Shown: positions 18,102-26,749 of the stretch, piece after piece
Position numbering within the stretch: the first letter of the stretch is position 1
Layout: the number at the start of each line of letters is the position of its first letter
Assembly (NCBI RefSeq): GCF_003003285.1
Contig: NZ_PVTP01000006.1
Span: 62,001-126,000 of the forward strand
Length of the DNA stretch: 64,000 nt
DNA from: Yoonia maritima
GTDB lineage: Bacteria > Pseudomonadota > Alphaproteobacteria > Rhodobacterales > Rhodobacteraceae
Reading direction: 5' to 3'
Made by a program: the position numbers and the translations under genes
The notes under the pieces: model-generated
Seen by the model: the letters and a program-made list of their open reading frames with translations, nothing else
Databases searched by the model: none
What the model was told of the DNA's origin: nothing

Positions 18102-18746
18102 TCAGAACTCTCTTTCTTTACCGTCCCAAGTGAAAAATTTACCTGTATCCCCCAGCGTCAAATTTTCAGCGAGCGCAATTATTCCAGCACCAACATCCGC
18201 CGCATCCAGATCAGCGTCTGCCCCCCCCATATCGGTGCGCACCCAGCCGGGGTCGACCAAAGCAACAGTGATGCCATCCGGACGCAAATCAGTCGCAAGC
18301 CCCTGCATGACTTTGTTCACCGCAGCCTTAGATGCGCGATAGGCTATACGGTCTGATTTTGCGTAGCCCATATAAGCCATTTGGCTTGATATGGTCAGAA
18401 TACGCGGGGCATTGCTTTGCCGCAGAAGTTCTAAACAAGCATTGCTAACCGCCAATGGTCCAGCAACATTCACCGCAAACGTTTGCGCCATCCCCGCATA
18501 ATCCATGTTGGTCGTCGCTTGGCGATTTGGTCCGATGATCCCTGCGTTGTTAATCAAGATATCAATAGGCAGGTCGATAGCTGCAATCGCCCTTTTAACG
18601 GCAAATGGGTCTGTAACGTCAAACTCGACATCACCACCTCGACCGGGACGCGTCGCACGAATAACATCGAAACCACTTTGTTCTGCGACACTGGCTAAGG
18701 CTGCGCCAATCCCACGATTGGCACCAGTAATCAAAACTGTTTTCAT
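18102..18746 (-). CDS. short-chain dehydrogenase/reductase
   Basis: A 214-residue NAD(P)-dependent SDR. The cofactor motif TGANRGIG is at the N-terminus, NNAG follows, and the catalytic Ser-Tyr-Lys set is in SSQMAYMGY and YRASK. The ATG at 18746 overlaps the phnE stop as TGATG, so translation is coupled to the phosphonate transporter. That placement suggests it processes an imported phosphonate or an alcohol/aldehyde derivative, but the substrate is unknown. Confidence 0.85.
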   Translation of the reverse strand: MKTVLITGANRGIGAALASVAEQSGFDVIRATRPGRGGDVEFDVTDPFAVKRAIAAIDLPIDILINNAGIIGPNRQATTNMDYAGMAQTFAVNVAGPLAVSNACLELLRQSNAPRILTISSQMAYMGYAKSDRIAYRASKAAVNKVMQGLATDLRPDGITVALVDPGWVRTDMGGADADLDAADVGAGIIALAENLTLGDTGKFFTWDGKEREF

Positions 18747-20047
18747 CAATGTCCCCCCTCGTCGCCTTTTATGAGCTTACGGCGCAACCAACCCGAGAAC
18801 GTATCCATCAGCATCACCATCAGTATAATCAGGACGATATAATAGGTGACTTCTTCCCAGTCTTTTTGGGTGTTGATCGCTTGAGTAAGCATAAGACCAA
18901 TCCCGCCCCCGGTAATTGCACCGATGATGGTCGCCGAACGTGTGTTGGATTCCAGATAGTAAAGAATTTGGCTCAACAAGACTGGCGTGATTTGTGGGAT
19001 CACCCCGAAACGATAGCGTTGTAGTGGCTTCGCCCCAGTAGAGGTAATGCCTTCGATCTGTTTGCCGTCTACGTTTTCTAATGCTTCCGAAAACATTTTG
19101 CCGAATGACCCGGTGTCCGTCAGCAAGATCGCCAATGAACCCGTCAACGGCCCCGGCCCAAAGGCCCGCGATAAAATAATCGTCCAGATCAACCCATCGA
19201 CGCCGCGCAAAAAATCAAACCCGCGCCTTGCGGCGAAACGTAGACTGCCGAGTGGGCTGAAGTTTTTTGCGGCCAAAAAGCCAAGTGGCAGTGCAACCAT
19301 CGCGGCACCAAACGTACCCAGAAACGCCATCAGGATCGTTTCAAACAGGGCCCATGCGACATCGCCATGGCGCCACATCTTGTTCGCCCAAAACTCGGAC
19401 CAAATGGCACCTGCTTCACCATGAACCGCATGACGAAGCAGCGTGCCAAGGGCCATCCCATGGTACGGGCTATCGAGTGTGAAAAAGAACAGCTCCCATC
19501 CCAAGAAATAGCGAAAAACTTCAGACCGATTACGGGTAACGGTAAGGCGACCCGCGTCTGTTGAGATCGTCACGCGATTTTTCGACGCGTTGATCCAGTC
19601 TGGCAATTCGTTTGTCGGGAATTCCGCGTTTACACCGCTACGGCCGGGTTCAGTAACAATCAGGCCATACCCCGGAATGTCATAGGTCACTTGGGTTTCG
19701 CGAAATGTGACGATGTGGTGATTACCTAGATCGACGACAGTTTCATTACCCATGGTGACCCAAGCTGGGCTGTTGCCGTCCAGATAACGCCCCTTACGTT
19801 CACCCTCAATGGATACATCAATCGAACCATCACGGTTGTCGCGGGTCACATGGGTTTTGTAGCTGTAGGCGTCTGACACCAAGGTACGCGCGTTTTGAAG
19901 ATTGGCGCGTTCTGCCAACCCGCCGATATCAAACGCAACAAAGATATAGGCAAAATAGCAGAGGATCACCGCAGGCACAGCAAACGACATCATCCGCTTG
20001 CGTTGAAAGTGCCCGGCAGTGCGGATTTGAAGCGGCATGACAGTCAT
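18746..20047 (-). CDS. phnE: phosphonate ABC transporter permease PhnE (second permease, with large insert)
   Basis: A 433-residue inner-membrane permease. The C-terminal half (from about residue 230) is a normal PhnE domain, with the EAA-like loop GITSTGAKPLQRYRFGVIPQI. The N-terminal half has one membrane helix (residues 20-42) followed by about 135 hydrophilic, beta-rich residues (43-180) that should lie in the periplasm and are absent from E. coli PhnE. It overlaps the first phnE by 4 bp. Two permeases with PhnC and PhnD make a complete importer. Confidence 0.92.
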   Translation of the reverse strand: MTVMPLQIRTAGHFQRKRMMSFAVPAVILCYFAYIFVAFDIGGLAERANLQNARTLVSDAYSYKTHVTRDNRDGSIDVSIEGERKGRYLDGNSPAWVTMGNETVVDLGNHHIVTFRETQVTYDIPGYGLIVTEPGRSGVNAEFPTNELPDWINASKNRVTISTDAGRLTVTRNRSEVFRYFLGWELFFFTLDSPYHGMALGTLLRHAVHGEAGAIWSEFWANKMWRHGDVAWALFETILMAFLGTFGAAMVALPLGFLAAKNFSPLGSLRFAARRGFDFLRGVDGLIWTIILSRAFGPGPLTGSLAILLTDTGSFGKMFSEALENVDGKQIEGITSTGAKPLQRYRFGVIPQITPVLLSQILYYLESNTRSATIIGAITGGGIGLMLTQAINTQKDWEEVTYYIVLIILMVMLMDTFSGWLRRKLIKGDEGGH

Positions 20048-20913
20048 GCGTGGATCTCCCCTTTGGCAGAGCCATGCGTCAGCCGATTACGCAGATTGCT
20101 TGATGTTTGATCGACAACCACGATGGTTAGAAAAAGCAGCAAGAAAATGGCTGCGGCCTCGTCGAATTTGCCCTGCCCCCAGCTCATGGTGTTGCGCAGG
20201 TCGTATCCGATGCCACCTGCCCCCACAAAGCCAAGGATCGCAGAGGCGCGAATGTTGATCTCAAACCGAAGCAGCGCGTAGCTCAGGTAATTCGGGGCGA
20301 CTTGTGGGATCACACCAAGCCACATCCGCTGAACCCAGCCTGCGCCGACCGATTCCAATCCTTCGATAGGTTTCAGCGATGCGTTTTCATTTACTTCGGA
20401 GAACAATTTCCCAAGTGCACCAACCGTATGCAGCGCAATGGCGATCATCGCGGGCACTGGGCCACCGCCCAAGATAAAGATCAGCACAAGCGCGATAACA
20501 ATTTCGGGCACTGCCCGCAAAACATCCAGAACGCGGCGCAGCGGCCCAACAAGCCAAGGCGAAGGCGCAAGACCACGTGTTACGAGCAACGACATGACAA
20601 GCCCGACAATCCCACCAAGCAGCGTCGAGGCCCCGGCGATATTAACCGTCTCGATCAGTGACGGCAGGTATTTAACGAAATACCCAGGCAGAAGATGCGC
20701 GCGCTCAACGGCTTCGGATATCACATCACCCGGAAAGTCGAGAAGCATCGGCAACCCGTTCCAAAAGCCACCTGCATTCCGGTCGTTTGCGGTCGCGAAA
20801 CCGCTAGCCATCAGCGCAACAAAGACAATCAACAAGATTGTATTCATGATCCGCTTGCTACGAACCTGCGCCAAATAGTTTGACTGGATATCTGCTGTCG
20901 TCAGCTCTGCCAT
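20044..20913 (-). CDS. phnE: phosphonate ABC transporter permease PhnE (first permease)
   Basis: A 289-residue PhnE-type permease of the inner membrane with about six helices and the EAA loop GLESVGAGWVQRMWLGVIPQV. It sits between phnD (71-bp gap) and the larger phnE. The ATG at 20913 begins MAELTTADIQ. Confidence 0.93.
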   Translation of the reverse strand: MAELTTADIQSNYLAQVRSKRIMNTILLIVFVALMASGFATANDRNAGGFWNGLPMLLDFPGDVISEAVERAHLLPGYFVKYLPSLIETVNIAGASTLLGGIVGLVMSLLVTRGLAPSPWLVGPLRRVLDVLRAVPEIVIALVLIFILGGGPVPAMIAIALHTVGALGKLFSEVNENASLKPIEGLESVGAGWVQRMWLGVIPQVAPNYLSYALLRFEINIRASAILGFVGAGGIGYDLRNTMSWGQGKFDEAAAIFLLLFLTIVVVDQTSSNLRNRLTHGSAKGEIHA

Positions 20914-20984
20914 CAGTTTGTCCTGAATATAAAATTACAGGCCCCAGTGAAAACCGGGACCTGCAGAACTTCATAAAAAACCGA

Positions 20985-21893
20985 TCAATTCGATTTCGCG
21001 AGACGGGCCGCGACGATCGAAACATATGCGTCATGTGTGATTGGATCGAAGCCAAGTGTTTCACCGGCGGCAACGCCGTAAGCGCAATCTGGGTCCGCAT
21101 CATAAAGACCATCAACCAGCGCAGTCATCTTGTCTTTGACATCTTGTGGCAGCGCGCTGCGCAGAACAACCGGACCTTCCGGGATCGGCGCGGAACGCCA
21201 GATTTCAACCAGATCGTTCATGTCGACCAGACCAGCATCAACCGCTTTGCGCAATGCGCCAGAATTGAAACCGTCTTCCCATTCGCCTTGGCCGTCAGCC
21301 CAAGTCACACCACCATCAACGTCACCATTATTCACAGCAACGATTGTTTGCTCATGACCGCCAGTGAATTTGACTTCACCAAAGTAATCGCCGGATTCCA
21401 TGGACGCGCCGGTCTGCTGCGGGATCTCGATGGATGGGATTAGGTAGCCAGAAGTTGAGTTTGGGTCTCCAAAGCCAAACACTTTGCCCTGCATGTCCTC
21501 AAGCGATGTGATGCCGCTGTCAGCACGTGCAAAACCGATAGAATGGTAGCCGTAAGAGCCATCAAGATTGATCTTAACCAAAATAGGCTCAACAGCTGTT
21601 TCGTCTTGAATATGGATCGCAGCATAAGATGACGCGCCCAACCAAGCCATATCAAGCGTACCGCCCAGCAGACCCTGAATAACGCCGTTATAATCCGCTG
21701 GTGCGAAAAGCTTTGTTTCTACGCCCAACTCTTCTTCGGTGTAACCACGCAGGCATTCGTATGAATTCATGCGGTCTTGTGCGTTCTCGCCACCCAAGAT
21801 GCCGATGCGGAATTCGTCAATGGCGTGGCCTTCAGCAAAGGCAGCGCCCGTCAGTGATGTCGTCGCAAGCGCGGCAGCAATCAGTTTTTTCAT
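20985..21893 (-). CDS. phnD: phosphonate-binding periplasmic protein PhnD
   Basis: A 302-residue substrate-binding protein for phosphonates. It starts with a Sec signal peptide (MKKLIAAALATTSLTGAAFA) and holds the PhnD stretch GILGGENAQDRM, the DMAWLGASSYAA segment and FGDPNSTSGYLIP, which form the ligand pocket in the family. It is periplasmic and is encoded between phnC and phnE. Confidence 0.95.
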   Translation of the reverse strand: MKKLIAAALATTSLTGAAFAEGHAIDEFRIGILGGENAQDRMNSYECLRGYTEEELGVETKLFAPADYNGVIQGLLGGTLDMAWLGASSYAAIHIQDETAVEPILVKINLDGSYGYHSIGFARADSGITSLEDMQGKVFGFGDPNSTSGYLIPSIEIPQQTGASMESGDYFGEVKFTGGHEQTIVAVNNGDVDGGVTWADGQGEWEDGFNSGALRKAVDAGLVDMNDLVEIWRSAPIPEGPVVLRSALPQDVKDKMTALVDGLYDADPDCAYGVAAGETLGFDPITHDAYVSIVAARLAKSN

Positions 21894-21952
21894 TGGTCTT
21901 CTCTCTTACAAAACGCCCCAAGCAGACGGGGCTTTGGGGTTAAATCTTGCGC

Positions 21953-22774
21953 TCAGACGCTTTCGGCGATGTCCGCTAGTTTCGCGACTTCTTCGCTAAG
22001 GGTTTCAATTTCGGTGGATGTGGCCGCTTCCGAGAATGTCTCGTCCGCGCCGTAAATGTCGCGGGCCACGCCAGTGGTCAGCTGTTCGGGCGTCCCGTCA
22101 AATACGATCCGCCCTGCACGCATTCCGATCACCCGGTCGCAATAACGCCGCGCGGTATCAAGCGTGTGTAGGTTCGCAATCACCATGCGGCCGTCTTGCT
22201 CGTGGATATCGCGCAAGGACTGCATCACGACTTGCGCGTTCATCGGATCAAGAGACGCGATAGGTTCATCGGCCAGAATAATCTTGGGGTCCTGCATCAA
22301 CGCACGCGCAATCGCGACGCGCTGCTGTTGACCACCGGAAAGAGCTTCGGCGCGTTTGGGGGCATGTTCCGCGATCCCAAGACGGTCAAGGATTTCGATG
22401 GCGCGGTGGATATCTTCGGTCGGATAGAGGTTGAACATCGTTGCAAAGGTCGAACGACGGTTCAACGTGCCGTGCAGGACATTGGACACAACATCCATAC
22501 GCGGCACCAAATTGAACTGTTGAAAGATCATCGCGCATTGGGATTGCCAGTTGCGCTTGGCCGCACCACGCAACTGCGTGACATCCTGACCTTCAAACAT
22601 GATCGCGCCAGACGTCGCATCGGTTAGACGGTTCAGCATCCGCAGCAAAGTCGACTTGCCCGCCCCCGACCGCCCAATAATCCCGATCATTACGGGTTTA
22701 TCGACAACAATACTCGCCGCATCTACGGCTTTATTCCGGCCAAAGGCCTTAGTCAGGTCATCAATACGCAGCAT
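21953..22774 (-). CDS. phnC: phosphonate ABC transporter ATP-binding protein PhnC
   Basis: A 273-residue ABC ATPase with Walker A GRSGAGKS (34-41), signature LSGGQQQR and Walker B ILADEP. It energises the PhnE permeases. It is the first gene of the phnC-D-E-E-SDR-acyltransferase operon. The ATG at 22774 is preferred to a TTG one codon upstream. A Pho-box-like repeat lies about 62 bp upstream. Confidence 0.95.
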   Translation of the reverse strand: MLRIDDLTKAFGRNKAVDAASIVVDKPVMIGIIGRSGAGKSTLLRMLNRLTDATSGAIMFEGQDVTQLRGAAKRNWQSQCAMIFQQFNLVPRMDVVSNVLHGTLNRRSTFATMFNLYPTEDIHRAIEILDRLGIAEHAPKRAEALSGGQQQRVAIARALMQDPKIILADEPIASLDPMNAQVVMQSLRDIHEQDGRMVIANLHTLDTARRYCDRVIGMRAGRIVFDGTPEQLTTGVARDIYGADETFSEAATSTEIETLSEEVAKLADIAESV

Positions 22775-22835
22775 CAAGGCTCTCCAAAGTCTTGTGCTAT
22801 GTGACCCTCTCGCTTTGCAGATTTGTTAAAGAATG

Positions 22836-22853
22836 GTGAAGGTTTTGTGACGG
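22836..22853 (-). promoter_or_regulatory. candidate Pho box upstream of phnC
   Basis: On the minus strand two 7-mers, CCGTCAC and CCTTCAC, are separated by AAAA, giving the 11-bp period of PhoB boxes (in alphaproteobacteria CTGTCAT-N4-CTGTCAC). It would place the transporter operon under phosphate-starvation control. The match is imperfect. Confidence 0.45.
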
Positions 22854-22996
22854 GGGATAACGTATATTGCAGCCAGATTAGTCATCGCGCGTGCTTGCCG
22901 TCTTGCCACCTGGCAATAGCCGTTCGAACGGAGCTCCATTCGTTGATTCGGCTAGGCATTTGACTTTACACATTCTGACAACAAATACTGCTACTT

Positions 22997-23251
22997 ATGA
23001 ACGTCAGAATTCTAGAACTAAGCAATGGTCACATTTCCCTTGAATTCGGGGAAAAAGATGTTTCACTTGTTGCGATGGCCGCAACCAAGCTTTTCGGCGA
23101 GGTCTCGCATAAACCGTACATTATGGCTGCCGAAGTATACTTCGGCGGCGCTAAATTTATTTACCAAGATGAGTGGAACGACCCGTGTCTAATTTCGAAT
23201 ACGGATTTGGGCGACGCCTGCCTGCTACGCGTGTACGAAGAAATGAAGTAG
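22997..23251 (+). CDS. small protein of unknown function
   Basis: An 84-residue product I do not recognise, starting MNVRILELSNGHISLEF. It is acidic, has no signal peptide and no membrane segment, and ends in VYEEMK. It stands alone between the divergent phnC operon and a terminator. Its composition looks protein-like, with no low-complexity runs, but no clear Shine-Dalgarno is visible, so it may or may not be real. Confidence 0.5.
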   Translation: MNVRILELSNGHISLEFGEKDVSLVAMAATKLFGEVSHKPYIMAAEVYFGGAKFIYQDEWNDPCLISNTDLGDACLLRVYEEMK

Positions 23252-23324
23252 TCTAGCAATAAGACATAACCCAATCGAGCCTAGCCGTCATCTTAAGCTC
23301 AAAATCTTTCTTTCGTCAGCGTTA

Positions 23325-23357
23325 AAAAGGGCCCCGCGAATGCGAGGCCCTTTGCGT
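23325..23357. terminator. bidirectional terminator before the purine block
   Basis: AAAGGGCC pairs with GGCCCTTT across CCGCGAATGCGA, with an inner CGC/GCG pairing. A-run and T-run flank the two sides. It can serve both the 84-residue gene (+) and the permease gene (-). Confidence 0.75.
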
Positions 23358-23358
23358 T

Positions 23359-24774
23359 TTATTTATCGCCGGATAGACCGCCTGCGATGTCGGGTGAGCC
23401 GTCCAAATCTTTGGGCAGCACCAAGTTCAGCACAATCGCGATGAAGGCTGATGGTAACAGGCCAGATGTCATCAGGATGCGCAGCGTATCTGGCAGGTAT
23501 TGGACCGCTTTTGGTTCTAGCTGAAGGCCCAAGCCAATCGACAGGGCGATTGCAAAGATCACCATGTTCCGGCGGTTCCAGTCGACCTCGGACAGCATGG
23601 ACACACCAGCGGCAACGACCATACCGAACATGACGATCACACCGCCGCCCAGAACCTCGATAGGGATGGTGTTGATGATCGCGCCCACCTTGGGAACCAA
23701 GCCGCAGATGATCAGGAAGATGGCGCCGACGGTCACGACATGGCGGCTCATCACGCCGGTCATCGCGATCAGGCCAACATTCTGACTAAAGGATGTGTTG
23801 GGGAAGCCGCCAAAGATGCCAGCAATCGCAGTGCCGAAACCGTCAGCAAAGGTCGCGCCTTGGATTTCTTTGTCGGTTGCTTCGCGTCCCGCACCGCCTT
23901 TGGTGATCCCGCTCACGTCGCCGACGGTTTCGATCGCTGACACAAACGCCATCATGCAAAAGCCTATGACCGCTGCCGCGCTGAACTCAAAGCCATATTT
24001 GAACGGCATCGGCGCTGCGAAAGTAGCTGCATTGCTGACTTTGGCCGCGATCCCGAAATCACCGCCAAAGCTGATCATCCCGAAAATCAGCGCGTAGATA
24101 TAGCCGGCGATCAACCCGATGATCACAGCAGAAATCGACAACATGCCCTTGGCAAAGAACTTTAGCGCGAGGGTCACGATGATCACCGTACCAGCCGCAC
24201 CCCAGTTCAACAGACTGCCGTATTCTGGGCTATTCACTGCAGGAACACCGCCCGCCGCATATTGGATACCAACCTTAACCAGTGCCAAACCAATCATGAC
24301 GACGACCAGCCCAGTCACCAAGGGCGGTAGGGCAAATCTGATTTTGCCGATCACTGTGCCCAGCAACGCGTGGAAAAGGCCACCGATCAAAACGCCGGTA
24401 AACAGGGCGGGCATTGCCTCTACCCCTTTGCCAGCGACCAGTGGGATCATGATTGGAATAAACGCGAACGACGTGCCTTGCACGATAGGCAGGCGTGCGC
24501 CAACAGGACCCATGCCGATTGTTTGGAACAGTGTCGCGATGCCCGCAAACAGCATCGACATCTGGATAAGATAGGTCATATCCGGGAACCCTAGCGCCCC
24601 CGCATCGGACCCAAAGCCAAAGCCAGCTGCCCCTGAAATGATGATGGCAGGTGTCACGTTCGATACGAACATCGCCAATACGTGCTGAATGCCAAGTGGG
24701 ACCGCCTTTGCGATCCCTGGGAAATAGTCTGGGTCGCGCAGCTGTTCTGGCGTCCCGATTGAATTATCTGTCAT
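23359..24774 (-). CDS. nucleobase:cation symporter-2 (xanthine/urate permease)
   Basis: A 471-residue inner-membrane NCS2 transporter with about 14 helices. The family motif appears as SQNVGLIAMTGV, and GGFPNTSFSQN precedes it. NCS2 members carry uracil, xanthine or urate. Location behind ureidoglycolate lyase and PuuE-UraD genes points to a purine such as urate or xanthine (inference). The ATG at 24774 is chosen over one 42 bp upstream, which overlaps the neighbouring gene end. Confidence 0.92.
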   Translation of the reverse strand: MTDNSIGTPEQLRDPDYFPGIAKAVPLGIQHVLAMFVSNVTPAIIISGAAGFGFGSDAGALGFPDMTYLIQMSMLFAGIATLFQTIGMGPVGARLPIVQGTSFAFIPIMIPLVAGKGVEAMPALFTGVLIGGLFHALLGTVIGKIRFALPPLVTGLVVVMIGLALVKVGIQYAAGGVPAVNSPEYGSLLNWGAAGTVIIVTLALKFFAKGMLSISAVIIGLIAGYIYALIFGMISFGGDFGIAAKVSNAATFAAPMPFKYGFEFSAAAVIGFCMMAFVSAIETVGDVSGITKGGAGREATDKEIQGATFADGFGTAIAGIFGGFPNTSFSQNVGLIAMTGVMSRHVVTVGAIFLIICGLVPKVGAIINTIPIEVLGGGVIVMFGMVVAAGVSMLSEVDWNRRNMVIFAIALSIGLGLQLEPKAVQYLPDTLRILMTSGLLPSAFIAIVLNLVLPKDLDGSPDIAGGLSGDK

Positions 24775-24818
24775 TATTTTCGTCCCTGATGGTTTGCCGA
24801 TCTTAGCGCCGGTCAAAT

Positions 24819-25292
24819 TTAGAAATTTATGAAATAGGGTGTGTCGTAGTGATGCTCCTCTAGGTTTGGGGTGTCACCGATACGGTCAATCACGGCAAAT
24901 AGGCCCGGCCCTGCCAGTGGGGTTAGGACGCCGTGCCACGTACCGCGGTGGAAATTGATCCCCTCTCCGGGGTTTGTGATGAATGCATGGGGCTGCAGAT
25001 CAGCGTCTGCGACGACGACCAAAAACGGGTCCATGCTCATCGGGATAAACGCCTGCGATCCGTCTGGGTGGCGCTCAACAAGATCGAGCTGGTAGGGCAG
25101 TTGACGCAATTCCGATCGGAACAGGCTTATCCCCACCCGTGCATTGCCAACATCAACCGTTGCGCGGTCGTGGAACCGCCCACATAGGCCAGCGTTGATG
25201 ATTTTATCAGGATCGCCATCGCAATTCAGCACATCCCCATATGACGCAAACGCCACTTCCGTCAGAGGGGATATGCTGATGTTTTGGGTCAT
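24819..25292 (-). CDS. allA: ureidoglycolate lyase AllA
   Basis: A 157-residue cupin-like enzyme that splits ureidoglycolate into glyoxylate and urea, the last step of ureide catabolism. The stretches FRSELRQLPYQLDLVERHPDG (split over residues 60-80), GTWHGVLTPL and FAVIDRIG are typical of the family. It overlaps the end of the PuuE-UraD gene by 4 bp (ATGA), so the two are coupled. Confidence 0.93.
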   Translation of the reverse strand: MTQNISISPLTEVAFASYGDVLNCDGDPDKIINAGLCGRFHDRATVDVGNARVGISLFRSELRQLPYQLDLVERHPDGSQAFIPMSMDPFLVVVADADLQPHAFITNPGEGINFHRGTWHGVLTPLAGPGLFAVIDRIGDTPNLEEHHYDTPYFINF

Positions 25293-26689
25293 CTTGGCAA
25301 CATATCCTTAAGCCGATGCAATGCGATGCGTTCGACCTGATGGCAGGCTTCTTTGAATTCTGTTGCCCGGTCGTTGCTTAAACGTGACTGCATTGCTGCC
25401 TTGATCGACGCTTTGTCATGGTCGCGTACGGCAATGATAAAGGGAAAGCCGAATTTGTCGGTATAGGCCATGTTGCCTGCTCCAAATTCCGTGCGTTCGC
25501 TGTCGGTCAACGCATCCAAACCTGCGCTTGCTTGCTCTGCCGTGCTTTCTGCTGTCAGGCGTTTCGCTGCCGCCAGTTTCCCTGCCAAGTCCGGGTGCGC
25601 TGTCAGTACGCCCAGTCTTTCGTCTTCACTGGCGGATCGGAACATCCGGGCAAACGCATTTTGCAAACCTACGGCGGTGTCATGCGCCGGCCCAAGCTCT
25701 AGATCAAAGGCGCGCTCGGCAATCCAAGGCGAATGCTCAAAGACACCACCATATGCCTGCACAAACTGATCACGGCCCATTTGCGATGGGCGGACAAAAC
25801 GCTGATGCGGGTGCTCGGTCGCCCAATGATTAGCGATCTGTTCACGGGTAGCGAACCAAACGTCACCTTGGCTTTGCGCATATTCGATAAACTGACGCAA
25901 AGCCTCGACACGGCCGGGGCGGCCAATCAGGCGACAGTGCAGGCCAATCGACAACATCCGCCCGCCCTCGCGGTATAGCGCGTCAAAGCTAGCCTTTAGA
26001 TATTCAAAGAACTGCGTGCCAGAATTGAAGCCCTGCGGCGTCGCAAAACGCATGTCGTTGGCGTCTAATGTGTAAGGCACGATCAGCTGATCGGTTTTAC
26101 CGAACTCTGACCAATATGGCACGTCATCGGCGTAGGTATCCGCCACATAGGCAAACTGCCCCGTTTCCGCAGCTAGTCGCACAGTGTTGTCAGAACAACG
26201 ACCCGTGTACCAGCCGCGCGGCGGCTCACCCACGACCTCGGTGTGCAGGCGGATCGCCTCGGCCATATCGGCGCGTTCGACATCTTCAGGGGCGTCTTTG
26301 TATTCGATCCACTTCAGACCGTGGCTCGCGATTTCCCAGCCTGCATCCATCATCGCGGCGACCTGTTCCGGGCTGCGAGCCAAAGCAGTGGCGACCCCGT
26401 AAACGGTGATCGGCAAATCGGCCATCAGCCGATGCAACCGCCAGAAGCCAGCACGGCTACCGTATTCATAGATGCTTTCCATATTCCAATGGCGCTGGCC
26501 GGGCCATTGCGCGGCACCTACGATCTCAGACAAAAACGCCTCTGACGCGGCATCGCCGTGCAGCACGTTGTTTTCGCCGCCTTCTTCGTAGTTCAAAACA
26601 ATTTGCACAGCGATCCGCGCCCCGTTAGGCCAATTCGCCGCCGGAGGGTTCGCCCCATAGCCGATCATGTCACGCGGATATCTTTGCAC
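25289..26689 (-). CDS. puuE: allantoinase PuuE fused to OHCU decarboxylase UraD
   Basis: A 466-residue fusion. Residues 1-290 form a PuuE-type allantoinase of the polysaccharide-deacetylase fold (MIGYGANPPAANWPNGARIA and ASHGLKWIEYKD), which hydrolyses allantoin to allantoate. Residues about 295-466 are UraD (GGVFEHSPWIAERAF, HPDLAGKLA, KFGFPFIIAV), which decarboxylates OHCU to S-allantoin. One polypeptide thus covers two consecutive activities. The start is a GTG at 26689 with AGGAGA correctly spaced; the ATG at 26668 lacks this. No UraH hydrolase gene is in the window. Confidence 0.93.
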   Translation of the reverse strand: MQRYPRDMIGYGANPPAANWPNGARIAVQIVLNYEEGGENNVLHGDAASEAFLSEIVGAAQWPGQRHWNMESIYEYGSRAGFWRLHRLMADLPITVYGVATALARSPEQVAAMMDAGWEIASHGLKWIEYKDAPEDVERADMAEAIRLHTEVVGEPPRGWYTGRCSDNTVRLAAETGQFAYVADTYADDVPYWSEFGKTDQLIVPYTLDANDMRFATPQGFNSGTQFFEYLKASFDALYREGGRMLSIGLHCRLIGRPGRVEALRQFIEYAQSQGDVWFATREQIANHWATEHPHQRFVRPSQMGRDQFVQAYGGVFEHSPWIAERAFDLELGPAHDTAVGLQNAFARMFRSASEDERLGVLTAHPDLAGKLAAAKRLTAESTAEQASAGLDALTDSERTEFGAGNMAYTDKFGFPFIIAVRDHDKASIKAAMQSRLSNDRATEFKEACHQVERIALHRLKDMLPR

Positions 26690-26749
26690 CGGTGTCTCCT
26701 ATTTCATTGCCATGTTAATCAGAAATAATCCCGATTGTTTTCAAAATAT

